Origin: Parolsenella massiliensis
GTDB lineage: Bacteria; Actinomycetota; Coriobacteriia; Coriobacteriales; Atopobiaceae
Reading direction: 5' to 3'
Length of the DNA: 64,000 nucleotides
Assembly (NCBI RefSeq): GCF_900143685.1
Contig: NZ_LT671675.1
Coordinates: forward strand, 1,898,699-1,962,698
Positions 11,738 to 24,139 of this stretch are shown one piece after another. A model generated the notes under the pieces. It searched no databases and was not told the DNA's origin. It saw only the letters and a list, made by a program, of their open reading frames with translations. Within the stretch, counting starts at the first letter, position 1, and the number at the start of each line of letters is the position of its first letter. The position numbers and the translations under genes are program-made.

Positions 11738-13210
11738 CTATGCCTTCCCGCGGACCCTGAGTTCGTCGAGCCAGGCATCGAATTCTCGATAGAGACCAAC
11801 GCGCGTGGTAACTCCCGCCTTCTCATAAATGGCGGAGATATGCCTCTGTGCCACACGGCGCGAGATGAACAGGCCATCCGCAATCTCTTGAACACCGAGG
11901 TCCGTAGTCAGGAGGGCCTGATACACTTCCCCTTCCCTCGCGGTGAGACCAATCTTCTCGGCGTATAGGGTAAGCGCCTCTTCGCGAGATGGAAGGGCGG
12001 GCTCCCAGATGAGGCCTTCGCCGACCCCCGCCTTCTCCTCGTCCAGGTTCTCCGTAATTCCCCACGCGATGTCGCGGACAAGGACGAGAAGGCAGACAAC
12101 CGACAGCAAGCATGACACCGTCGTTGTCACGACCACGCCCAGTGACTCGAAGAGAGGACGCGCAAAGAGAGCGCCCAGAGCGCCCACGAGACAGCTGATG
12201 GCGCTTCCCATACCTGCAACGATCTCCGGACAAGACGTCTTAGGCGCAACCCTCATGAAACTCGCGCTGAGATACATGACATAGAAAGAGCCATATATTC
12301 CTGTGATGAGAGTTGCGGAGGACATTCCCGCCGGCGTTTCCGCCGCGGGCACCGCCGCAGCGAAAAGGAACATCGCACATATCGTGATGAGGGAGCGAAG
12401 GCGGCCTTTCTTCAGGTCAAACAACACGCCGACGAGTGGAAGCGAAAGCGAGTAGGCGATCTTGGAGAGACCGGTGCTGAGGATATTCCCGTTTGCATAG
12501 CTCCAGACAAGAACGCCGTCGAGAAGACCATAGTCGAGGGTCATGGCAGTGGCAGCAACTGCAAGAAGGACAATCGACCCCTTGCTCACGCCGGATGTCT
12601 GCTGTGGCGATGGCTGGCGGGCGTACAACCACCGCCTCGCGGGGCGGCCGGCAAACCACAAAATGACAATCGCACTCAGGGCCACGCAAATCACAAAGGC
12701 CACAGGGGTCATCCCGAGGGCCTCGACAAGATACTGGAGCAGCAAAGCAACACCCATGCCAATTCCAAGCGCTCGCCCAGAGACCGTGCTCTCGAATGAC
12801 ACGAGGCTAAACCCATAGTGGACGGCGGCGCCAATGTAGCCAAGGGCCAGAATCGTCGCACAGCTCGCAATAAGGAAGCCAGGCAGGCGAAGGGTCGCCA
12901 CCATCCCAATGGCTCCGGTGACGCAAAGAGACATCGCGGCGGCAGTGGCAGTTCTTTTCTCCATCGAGCCTGAAAGATAGGATAAAGCAACCCAAAAGAG
13001 GACATAACCAAGCCTCGTAAAGGCGAGCAGAATCGCATATACGCTCCCTATGACGCCAGGCTCCGCAAGGCGAGGAGTACGCCCGAGCGTTACGGACATG
13101 CATAGCTTCCAGGTGAAGAAGTAGAGGGAGAAAGAGGCAACCTCAATGGATAGCGGCCACGAGAGAAGGTGGAAGGGAGCAATATGCTGGAGCTTTCTAG
13201 TTGCGCGCAC
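11738..13210 (-). CDS. Membrane-bound LuxR-type transcriptional regulator with 12-TM N-terminal domain
   Basis: The first roughly 400 of 490 residues form about 12 hydrophobic segments in a major-facilitator-like pattern. The last 70 residues are a LuxR/GerE helix-turn-helix: GLTAREGEVYQALL, then the recognition region RRVAQRHISAIYEKAG. Proteins with this layout are abundant in Coriobacteriia and are thought to sense a ligand through the membrane part and bind DNA through the tail. Translation starts at GTG (13208-13210) with GGAGG 6 nt upstream. It is the only regulator near the giant adhesin gene, which begins 268 nt downstream on the same strand, so control of that gene is plausible but unproven. 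Its base composition is somewhat less G+C-rich than the housekeeping genes. The 268-nt spacer shows no clear promoter to me. Confidence 0.85.
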   Translation of the reverse strand: MRATRKLQHIAPFHLLSWPLSIEVASFSLYFFTWKLCMSVTLGRTPRLAEPGVIGSVYAILLAFTRLGYVLFWVALSYLSGSMEKRTATAAAMSLCVTGAIGMVATLRLPGFLIASCATILALGYIGAAVHYGFSLVSFESTVSGRALGIGMGVALLLQYLVEALGMTPVAFVICVALSAIVILWFAGRPARRWLYARQPSPQQTSGVSKGSIVLLAVAATAMTLDYGLLDGVLVWSYANGNILSTGLSKIAYSLSLPLVGVLFDLKKGRLRSLITICAMFLFAAAVPAAETPAGMSSATLITGIYGSFYVMYLSASFMRVAPKTSCPEIVAGMGSAISCLVGALGALFARPLFESLGVVVTTTVSCLLSVVCLLVLVRDIAWGITENLDEEKAGVGEGLIWEPALPSREEALTLYAEKIGLTAREGEVYQALLTTDLGVQEIADGLFISRRVAQRHISAIYEKAGVTTRVGLYREFDAWLDELRVRGKA

Positions 13211-13423
13211 GAGTTTCCTCCCTTCATCTCTCCACCTATCTTCGCATGATATTCGAGAGGGGGAGACAATAAAAACAGCGACAAAAGTCCCAAATAATCA
13301 TTGCTTTTAAAGCTGATATCAGAGCCTGGAAGAAGGATAACGATTACGCTCTTTCACGCTTCGTTGACAGGCATTCAGAAATGCCTTGAGGGCACAAATA
13401 CCAGGCGCAGAGGAGGTCAGCAT

Positions 13424-13451
13424 AAAAAAACGCCGGAGAAGCACTCCGGCG
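13424..13451 (-). terminator. Terminator downstream of tRNA-Ala
   Basis: On the minus strand an 8-bp perfect stem CGCCGGAG/CTCCGGCG is followed by seven T residues, 9 nt after the end of tRNA-Ala. The rest of 13211-13423 shows nothing I can assign beyond the start region of the LuxR-type gene. Confidence 0.8.
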
Positions 13452-13459
13452 AAACAGAC

Positions 13460-13535
13460 TGGTGGAGACGATGGGGATCGAACCCACGACCTCAGGCTTG
13501 CAAAGCCCGCGCTCTCCCAACTGAGCTACGTCCCC
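13460..13535 (-). tRNA. tRNA-Ala (anticodon TGC)
   Basis: Canonical 76-nt tRNA with encoded CCA: acceptor GGGGACG/CGTCTCC (one G-U pair), D-loop AGCTCAGTTGGGAGAGC, anticodon loop TTTGCAA (TGC, reading GCN) and T-arm GGGTTCGATCC. It is the downstream member of a tRNA-Ile/tRNA-Ala pair not linked to rRNA here. Confidence 0.96.
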
Positions 13536-13542
13536 TTTTAGT

Positions 13543-13587
13543 AATAAACGCCCCAGCGGCGACTCGGCTCACGCTGGGGCGTTTATT
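13543..13587. terminator. 15-bp perfect hairpin between tRNA-Ile and tRNA-Ala
   Basis: Arms 13543-13557 and 13573-13587 are exact inverted repeats (AATAAACGCCCCAGC and its complement) around a 15-nt loop. A symmetric stem with A+T-rich ends is typical of a bidirectional terminator or a processing hairpin. On the minus strand it would act between the two tRNA genes. Confidence 0.5.
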
Positions 13588-13597
13588 GGCGAAAAGG

Positions 13598-13674
13598 TGG
13601 TGGGCCCGACAAGGTTCGAACTTGTGACCTCCCGGTTATCAGCCGGACGCTCTGACCAACTGAGCTACGGGCCC
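13598..13674 (-). tRNA. tRNA-Ile (anticodon GAT)
   Basis: 77-nt tRNA with encoded CCA; acceptor GGGCCCG/CGGGCCC, anticodon loop CTGATAA (GAT, reading AUC/AUU) and T-arm AAGTTCGAACCTT. It is the promoter-proximal gene of the pair. Confidence 0.96.
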
Positions 13675-13707
13675 ACATGCGGTGTGTTCGCCACAACGCG
13701 CTTCGCT

Positions 13708-13737
13708 ATAATAGAACATCGCCCAAACTAAGGTCAA
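13708..13737 (-). promoter_or_regulatory. Promoter of the tRNA-Ile/tRNA-Ala pair
   Basis: On the minus strand TTGACC (13732-13737) and TATTAT (13708-13713) are separated by 18 nt, close to the sigma-70 consensus, 34 nt upstream of tRNA-Ile. Confidence 0.6.
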
Positions 13738-13854
13738 CTACTTTTTTCAAAAAAGTTTTTGGCCTGCCAAAATAGGCGACAACGGGTAGCATATCGCTAC
13801 CAACGGACGGTGACAGCTGACCTCAACGCCGCTGTCACCACGAGAGGAGAAGGG

Positions 13855-14379
13855 ATGGACCACATGGTTGAGATGACGCTCAGAAACCTCATCGTGGGAG
13901 GTGGCCCCATTCCCTCCGCCATCATCCTGCAGCCCGCCGGTGACGAGAACGACAGCGAGCTCGTCCTGCCCATCAGCGTTGGCACCGTGGACGCGGCCAA
14001 CGTGGCGCGCGCCACGAACGCGGACGACCACAAGCGCCCGGCAACCCATGCCCTGCTCGTGGACACAATCGACGCACTAGGCGGCGAGCTCGAGAGCGTG
14101 AGCATCACCCGCGTCGAAGGTGCCACGTTCTTCGCCACGCTCGACGTTCGCTCGGCCACGGGCGAGCAGCACCACATCGATGCGCGCCCCTCGGACGCCA
14201 TCTCCGCCGCCATCGAGGCGGACGCCCCCGTCCTCGCGAGTGAGGACGTGCTGGAGTGCGCCGGCCTCCCGGACTTCGCCGCCGTCGAGCGAGACGAGCA
14301 GGAGCGCGAGGCCGCCGAGTTCCACGACTTCGTCGAGAACCTCACCCCGGACGACTTCAAGGCCCCCAAGCAGAGCTAG
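13855..14379 (+). CDS. Bifunctional nuclease family protein (DUF151)
   Basis: The 174-residue product has the DUF151/bifunctional-nuclease fold over residues 4-125: the opening MVEMTLRNLIVGG, the LPISVG strand-turn near residue 42, and the conserved RPSDAISAAIEADAPV segment. Characterised relatives were reported to have DNase/RNase activity, and in actinobacteria the family is often near central housekeeping genes. The last 45 residues are an acidic extension of the UVR-motif type. I start it at the ATG at 13855, which has AGGAGA 5 nt upstream; the frame continues 32 codons further back without a ribosome site. It is convergent with gyrA, and a strong bidirectional terminator separates them. 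Confidence 0.85.
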   Translation: MDHMVEMTLRNLIVGGGPIPSAIILQPAGDENDSELVLPISVGTVDAANVARATNADDHKRPATHALLVDTIDALGGELESVSITRVEGATFFATLDVRSATGEQHHIDARPSDAISAAIEADAPVLASEDVLECAGLPDFAAVERDEQEREAAEFHDFVENLTPDDFKAPKQS

Positions 14380-14384
14380 AAAAA

Positions 14385-14429
14385 AACAGGCCGCCCCAAA
14401 AGTGTCAGAGACTTTTGGGGCGGCCTGTT
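14385..14429. terminator. Bidirectional terminator between the nuclease-family gene and gyrA
   Basis: A perfect 19-bp stem (14385-14403 with 14411-14429, 7-nt loop) with A residues on the left and T residues on the right, lying just after the stop at 14379. Confidence 0.8.
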
Positions 14430-14433
14430 CATC

Positions 14434-14465
14434 AAAAAGGGAGGGGTACCATTGGCACCCCTCCC
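14434..14465 (-). terminator. Terminator of gyrA
   Basis: On the minus strand a 9-bp stem (GGGAGGGGT/ACCCCTCCC, 14439-14447 with 14457-14465) is followed by TTTTT, 6 nt after the gyrA stop. Confidence 0.8.
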
Positions 14466-14471
14466 TAGTGG

Positions 14472-17171
<2,700 letters not shown>

Positions 17172-17224
17172 TTGTGGCCTTTCTCGTCTTAATTAAACCC
17201 TACAGGTTGGCTCGGGAAACCCGG

Positions 17225-19276
<2,052 letters not shown>

Positions 19277-19384
19277 CTAGGATGAATCGTCAATCCTTCC
19301 TAGTTTAGAACATATGGGTTATTTGCTGGGGCCTGAACCTATCGGCAACATGCAAATGGCATTGGATACGCGCAAGCGCGTCTC

Positions 19385-19978
19385 TCAGGGATTCTGCGGG
19401 GAGGTTTGCACCGGGTCCGTGGTCCTGAGCTTCGCACGCCTTAGAGACATTTCCATAGCCTTAGAGGCGTTCTCGCGAATCTCGGGTGGGAGGTTGTTGG
19501 TCGCAGCCGTCACATGGGCGCGCTCCATGGGCGTCAATGGCGGCAACGGTGGCTCAGTAGGATGCACGGAAGGCTTCGACGGGAACTCCTCACGAGGCTG
19601 GCCGGCCTTCTTGGAGAGCTTGAAGCGCACGTGACCCACCTCGAGCCCGGCGTGGGCGAGGCGGTCGACGTAGAGCTCGGCATTCGTCGTGAGGTCAACC
19701 ATGAGGGCATGGCCGTCGAGGTAGACCACGAGGTCGGGCAGGTTTGCCCTCCCCTTTGGCTCGCTCAGCCACACGGCGACCGTGTGCTTCGCCGCGCGAC
19801 GCCCCGCCACGCGCTTCCACGTCGTGAGCGCGAGGCTCGCGGCCGAGGCACCGGCGAGGAGATTCCCATCGACAAGCGCCGACACGGCCGAGGCCGCGGT
19901 CTTGGGCTCATGCTGCTTCGCCGGGTCGAGCGGGTCGTACTCGAGCCGCTCGCGCCTACGCTTACGACTCTGGGCCAT
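19385..19978 (-). CDS. DUF721 protein, DciA-like replicative helicase loader
   Basis: The 197-residue protein has the DUF721 fold at about residues 40-125: WKRVAG, then a hydrophobic strand, a DGHALMVDLTTNAEL segment and the closing VRFKLSKK. DUF721 defines DciA, the ancestral loader/interactor of the DnaB helicase in bacteria lacking DnaC or DnaI. It begins MAQSRKRRR and overlaps the 3' end of recF by 17 nt, so the two are translationally coupled. The basic N-terminus and the Pro-rich segment near residues 140-160 are likely flexible. The position in a dnaA-dnaN-recF block fits a replication role. The match to the family is good but the sequence is divergent, so helicase loading is inferred. 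Confidence 0.8.
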   Translation of the reverse strand: MAQSRKRRRERLEYDPLDPAKQHEPKTAASAVSALVDGNLLAGASAASLALTTWKRVAGRRAAKHTVAVWLSEPKGRANLPDLVVYLDGHALMVDLTTNAELYVDRLAHAGLEVGHVRFKLSKKAGQPREEFPSKPSVHPTEPPLPPLTPMERAHVTAATNNLPPEIRENASKAMEMSLRRAKLRTTDPVQTSPQNP

Positions 19979-21053
19979 AGGGCACCACCAGCATGTTCTC
20001 GAGAAGCTCGTCATCGAAGTACGAGAGGTTCGTCGTCGTGATGATCGTCTGGATGCCACCTTCGACGAAGCGCGTCACGCAGGCGCGGCGGCTCGCGTCG
20101 AGCTCGCTCATGACGTCATCGAGCAGAAGCAGGGGTCGCTCGCCGAGCAAGTCCTCGCACAGGCGTACCTCGGCCATCTTCCAGGCCAGGGCCACGGAGC
20201 GCTGCTGCCCCTGGCTGCCATACGCACGGGCGTCTCGCCCATCTATCTCGAAGACGACGTCGTCGCGATGCGGGCCCGTGAGCGTCTGGGCGCGGCGCAG
20301 GTCGTCGGCACGGCCGGCGACCATCTGCTCGAGCATGAGGCGCGCCAGCTCGTCTCGGCCCATACCCACCTCGGCGCCGGCCACGCTCGGCGCATACCGG
20401 CACACGAGCGTCTCGGTGCCCGCGACCTCGGAATATACCTCGGACACGAGCGAGGAGAGCCTGCCAAAGAGGTTGAGCCTGTGATGGAGCAGCGTGGCGC
20501 CGCCCAGGGCCACCGACTCGTCCCAGGCGTCGAGAAGTGCCGACTCACACCCATCCTTGAGCAGGCGGTTTCTCTGCTCGACCGAGCGCGTGTAGGTGGA
20601 GAGCACCTTGCGATAGCCAACGTTGGCCTGTGCGCCAAACGAGTCGAGCTCTCCCCTGCGGCGCGAGGCGGACCCCTTCACGAGCGAGAGGTCGTCCGGG
20701 CAGAACAGGATGGAGAGCAGCGTGCCCGAGAGGTCCTGGCCGCGGCACGGCTTGCCATTTCGCAGAAAGCGACGCTTCTCGGGCGCGGCGACAAGCTCCA
20801 CGTCCACGACGCGGCCATCGCCCGTGAGGCGGGCGCTCACATGCGCCTCGGCGGCGCCGGGGGCAAGCAGCTCGGCCGGCGACGGGCGGCGGAACGACTG
20901 CCCGCTCGTGACGTACTGCAGGGCCTCCACCGTGTTCGTCTTGCCCACGGCGTTGGGGCCCACGAGCACGGTGACGCCGGCAGACGGCTCCAGCACGCGA
21001 CCCGAGAGGTTGCGGTAGTCCTTGAACGATATGCGCGAGACGGCGAGAGACAC
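19962..21053 (-). CDS. recF: DNA replication and repair protein RecF
   Basis: The 363-residue RecF is an SMC-like ATPase that, with RecO and RecR, loads RecA at gapped or stalled forks. Walker A is GPNAVGKT at 32-39 in the opening FKDYRNL...VLVGPN context. The ABC signature region reads SQGQQRSVALAWKMAE and Walker B is PLLLLDDVMSELDASRR near 316-332. The C-terminal tail (TTTNLSYFDDELL) is typical. It starts 3 nt after the dnaN stop and its 3' end overlaps the dciA-like gene, so dnaN, recF and dciA form one translational unit. Confidence 0.97.
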   Translation of the reverse strand: MSLAVSRISFKDYRNLSGRVLEPSAGVTVLVGPNAVGKTNTVEALQYVTSGQSFRRPSPAELLAPGAAEAHVSARLTGDGRVVDVELVAAPEKRRFLRNGKPCRGQDLSGTLLSILFCPDDLSLVKGSASRRRGELDSFGAQANVGYRKVLSTYTRSVEQRNRLLKDGCESALLDAWDESVALGGATLLHHRLNLFGRLSSLVSEVYSEVAGTETLVCRYAPSVAGAEVGMGRDELARLMLEQMVAGRADDLRRAQTLTGPHRDDVVFEIDGRDARAYGSQGQQRSVALAWKMAEVRLCEDLLGERPLLLLDDVMSELDASRRACVTRFVEGGIQTIITTTNLSYFDDELLENMLVVPYGPES

Positions 21054-21056
21054 GGG

Positions 21057-22160
21057 CTACATCCGCACGGGCATGAGCAGGTACAGGTAGTTGATCTTGC
21101 CATAGCTCTTGAACACGCCGGGGCGCATGCTCTGCTGCAGCTCGAGCGTGACCTCGCTGTCCTGGGCCAGGGCGCTCACGCAATCTCCCACGTAGCGATA
21201 GTTCATGCAGATGGAGTTCGCCTCGCCCTCCACCTCGACGTTCACCTGCTCGCGGGCGTCTCCCTGGTCCGGCGAGGTCGAGGAGAGCGTGACCAGGCCG
21301 GCGTCGGGGTCGACGTCGAAGCGAACCGAGGAGTTGGACGTGGCGATGGAGCTCACGCGGCGAAGGGCGCCAGAGAGGTCGGCGACCTTCGTCCTCATCG
21401 TGGTGAGGTAGCTCGACGGAAGCAGCTGCTTGTAGTTGGGGAACGTCCCCTCGATGCGGCGCGAGACGTACGTGGTGTTGCCCGAGACGAAGATGACCTG
21501 GTTCGCCGTGGCGCCGATGATGACCGTGGCCGAGTCGCTCGGCAGGCTGAGCACGTCATGGAAGGCAGTGCCGGGGATGATCATCTCGAACGTCCCCTCG
21601 AGCGAGGAGGTCTCGACGTTCGTGTCGCACACAACGAGGCGGTAGGAGTCCGTGGCCACGAGGCGCACGCAGTTCTCCTCCACGTTGAGCAGGATGCCCG
21701 CGAGCACCGGACGGCTTGTGTCTCGAGACGTCACCTTGTAGACCTTGTCGACCATCTCGGACAGGACGTCACAGGGAAGCTCCACCGAGCGCTCCATGGC
21801 GATCTCGGGGAAGCTGGGGAACTCCGAGGCGTTGAGCGTGTTGAGATGGAAGGAGCTCTTGTCGCACGTGACGTTGATGGTGCCCTCACCACCATCAAAG
21901 GTGACCGCCGAGTCCTGAAGGTTCTTGACCACGTTTGAGAGCATGCGTCCCGAGATGACCGTCTCGCCCTCCTCCTCGACGTTGGCGGCGATCTTGTGCC
22001 TGATGGAGGTATCGAGGTCAGACGTCTGCATCTCGAGGGTGCCGTTCGAGGCACGCATGAGGATGCCTCCGAGCACGGGGATGGTGGAGTGCGATGCAAT
22101 GCCCTTCGAGACCACTGAGAGCGCCTTGGCGAGCGAGGACTGGCTGACGGTGAAGCGCAT
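21057..22160 (-). CDS. dnaN: DNA polymerase III beta sliding clamp
   Basis: The 367-residue beta clamp has three repeated processivity-fold domains. Recognisable segments are MRFTVSQSSLAKALS at the start, GGILMRASNGTLEMQTSD in domain I, LAGILLNVEENCVRLVATDSYRL in domain II (quoted here as its region, about 165-187) and the C-terminal YLLMPVRM that forms part of the hydrophobic partner-binding pocket. The homodimeric ring tethers DNA polymerase III and many repair factors to DNA. AAGGAGA sits upstream of the ATG. The 235-nt spacer to dnaA is rich in DnaA-box-like motifs and an A+T-rich run (22174-22200), which may hold a dnaN promoter. Confidence 0.98.
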   Translation of the reverse strand: MRFTVSQSSLAKALSVVSKGIASHSTIPVLGGILMRASNGTLEMQTSDLDTSIRHKIAANVEEEGETVISGRMLSNVVKNLQDSAVTFDGGEGTINVTCDKSSFHLNTLNASEFPSFPEIAMERSVELPCDVLSEMVDKVYKVTSRDTSRPVLAGILLNVEENCVRLVATDSYRLVVCDTNVETSSLEGTFEMIIPGTAFHDVLSLPSDSATVIIGATANQVIFVSGNTTYVSRRIEGTFPNYKQLLPSSYLTTMRTKVADLSGALRRVSSIATSNSSVRFDVDPDAGLVTLSSTSPDQGDAREQVNVEVEGEANSICMNYRYVGDCVSALAQDSEVTLELQQSMRPGVFKSYGKINYLYLLMPVRM

Positions 22161-22395
22161 GTGTCTCTCCTTGTCTATCTATGTATATATAGATATATAG
22201 CTAGTGGATGTAGTAAGGCGTGTTCAAATGTGGATAAGTTCGGATAGTTGCAGCTCAGCGCCTTGTTCGTGACCCTTTTTCTTGTTGAGAAACGCGCCCG
22301 CTTTTGAACGTTGAAAGGATGTGGACAACTCTTTCAACTTCTGTCGGCTGGTTTTCAACGCGTTTCACCCCGGTTTTCACAGGCCACGTAGAAAG
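22161..22395. other. dnaA-dnaN intergenic region with clustered DnaA-box-like motifs
   Basis: The spacer holds one exact TTATCCACA on the minus strand (22229-22237), TTGTCCACA (minus, 22320-22328), GTTTTCAAC (22351-22359) and GTTTTCACA (22373-22381). The TTTCA cores at 22332, 22353, 22363 and 22375 are spaced 21, 10 and 12 nt, close to helical phasing. It may be part of a split origin or a site of DnaA autoregulation. Confidence 0.55.
22229..22237 (-). promoter_or_regulatory. Consensus DnaA box
   Basis: TTATCCACA on the minus strand matches the canonical 9-mer at all positions and lies in the dnaA-dnaN spacer. Confidence 0.6.
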
Positions 22396-23973
22396 CTAGG
22401 CACCAGCCATGAGGTCCTCCTTCATCCTGGCGATCCTGTCATGGACAACGCGGTCCTCGTGCCGACGCTCCTCGACCCACTTGATGCTGTGTTTCACGGT
22501 GGCATGCGTGCGCCCACCGAAGCGTTCGCCGATCTGGGCGAGCGTGGAGTCCGTGAGCTCTCGGGCGAGCCAGACGGCGACGTGTCGGGGCTCCATGAGG
22601 CCCTTGTTGCGCTTGTTGCTGATGAGGTCCGCGTGGGAGACGGAGTAGCGCTGCTCCACAAACTTCTGGATTTGCTCGATGGTGAACGTCCTGGTGTCCG
22701 CGCCCCACTTCTTGGTGGCGATCTGCGAGATGTCCTCGCGCGTGAACTCCTCGCCCCGCGCCTGGCGGCTCGTTGCCTCGAGCAGACACAGCTGGCAGAA
22801 GGACTTGATGGTGCGGATGGAGGCCCCGGCACGCTGCGCCATGAACTCGAGTGCCGCGTCGTCGAGTGTGCCGTCGTAGTCGTGCTGGCCGTTCTCGATG
22901 GCATCGGCCTTCATGCGTTCGTAGAACGCCTTGATGAGTCCGAGCTTGAGCTCGTAGTTTGGTACCTGGATGGACAGCGTCACGCCGGAGTCGAGGCGGG
23001 TGGTGACGCGCTCCTCCAGGCCAAGCTCGGCCGGGCTCTCGTCCGCGGCCAGCACGATCTGCTTGCCGTTGCTCGTGAGGTAGTTGAAGGTGTCGAAGAA
23101 GAAGTTGATGGACTTCGCGGCTCCGCGGAAGCCCTGAATGTCGTCGATGATGAGCACGTCGATGTCGTGGTAGTTCTGCTCGAGCGCTCGCTTGACGTCT
23201 CGCGAGGTGTCGACCATGGCGTCGGTGTAGTCGCTCACGAACTCGCGGGCGTTGCGGTAGACGCATATGCGGTCCGGGTCGTTGACGGCCAGGTAGTTCT
23301 GGATGGCCTTGAGCAGGTGGGTCTTGCCCATGCCCGGGCCACCGTAGATGAACAGCGGGTTATAGCCGTTTGAGCCGTTCGCCACGGCCTTTGCGGCCTG
23401 GAACGCCAGCTGGTTCTCCTCGCCCTCGACGAAGGTGTCGAACGTGAGCTGAGAGTCTGCCGGGGCGATGTCCTGCACGAGCGGGTTCTTCCGGCGCCGG
23501 ACGGCCGGGTCTATCTCGTCCTCTTCGTCATGCCGGGTCTCGGTGGGCGGGTTGAGCAGGCGCTCGAAGTCCTCGCGGGAGATGGTCGTCTGGTTGGTGA
23601 CGGGCGAGGGTACGGGTGCGGGGGCTGGCTGTGCTGTGGGCGCGCTCGTCTGCATGGGAGTGGCGGGCGCGGCGGGCTGTGCGGCGGCAGCCGTGGCCGA
23701 TGCACGACCCCTGTTGAGGCTTACCGCAAGCTCCATGGGTTGGAAGGCGGCCCGCTCGAGCGCGCTCTTGATGAGCTCGGCGTTCTTCTCAACGTTCCTG
23801 CGCACGAAGCCGCTCTTTGCCGAGATGGTGAGCGTGTCGTCGGTGAGTTCGAGTGCCTCACAGCTCTGCAACATCGCGAGCGTCGAGGGTGCCAATCCGT
23901 CCTCGGCAAGCATGTCGACGACGTCTTCCCACAGAATCTGGGCGTCCGACTCCTGATTGATGGTCTCGGCCAT
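22396..23973 (-). CDS. dnaA: Chromosomal replication initiator DnaA
   Basis: The 525-residue DnaA has domain I (about 10-90), an Ala/Pro/Gln-rich linker (about 92-165), the AAA+ domain with Walker A GGPGMGKT (211-218) and Walker B IIDDIQGF (275-282), and DNA-binding domain IV in the last 85 residues. DnaA opens oriC and is the master initiator. The box-recognition loop reads GGRTHATV (486-493), whereas nearly all DnaA have GGRDHTTV or GGRDHSTV; the residues equivalent to E. coli Asp433 and Thr435, which touch the DnaA box, are Thr and Ala here. Its position before dnaN and recF is standard. The 166-nt upstream spacer holds an 11-bp inverted repeat of a TTTTCAAC motif, a candidate autoregulatory site. 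Confidence 0.98.
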   Translation of the reverse strand: MAETINQESDAQILWEDVVDMLAEDGLAPSTLAMLQSCEALELTDDTLTISAKSGFVRRNVEKNAELIKSALERAAFQPMELAVSLNRGRASATAAAAQPAAPATPMQTSAPTAQPAPAPVPSPVTNQTTISREDFERLLNPPTETRHDEEDEIDPAVRRRKNPLVQDIAPADSQLTFDTFVEGEENQLAFQAAKAVANGSNGYNPLFIYGGPGMGKTHLLKAIQNYLAVNDPDRICVYRNAREFVSDYTDAMVDTSRDVKRALEQNYHDIDVLIIDDIQGFRGAAKSINFFFDTFNYLTSNGKQIVLAADESPAELGLEERVTTRLDSGVTLSIQVPNYELKLGLIKAFYERMKADAIENGQHDYDGTLDDAALEFMAQRAGASIRTIKSFCQLCLLEATSRQARGEEFTREDISQIATKKWGADTRTFTIEQIQKFVEQRYSVSHADLISNKRNKGLMEPRHVAVWLARELTDSTLAQIGERFGGRTHATVKHSIKWVEERRHEDRVVHDRIARMKEDLMAGA

Positions 23974-24139
23974 GTGCTTCCCCGTTGTATCGTCTGCCGC
24001 AGATTTGCGACACAGGTGTTGCTCACCCGCGCGTTGCGCGTGCTACGCACGGGATTGATGAAAACTCATTATATGGGACGAGAAGTTTTCAACGTCTGCG
24101 ATTGTTGAAAACTTTGCGGGTGGTCGCGGTTTTCTTGCG
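23974..24139. promoter_or_regulatory. dnaA upstream region with TTTTCAAC inverted repeat
   Basis: AAGTTTTCAAC (24083-24093) and its exact complement GTTGAAAACTT (24104-24114) face each other across 10 nt, with centres two helical turns apart; a further TGAAAAC lies at 24059-24065. The same GTTTTCAAC 9-mer occurs in the dnaA-dnaN spacer. The placement just upstream of dnaA suggests DnaA or another factor controlling dnaA expression. Confidence 0.5.
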
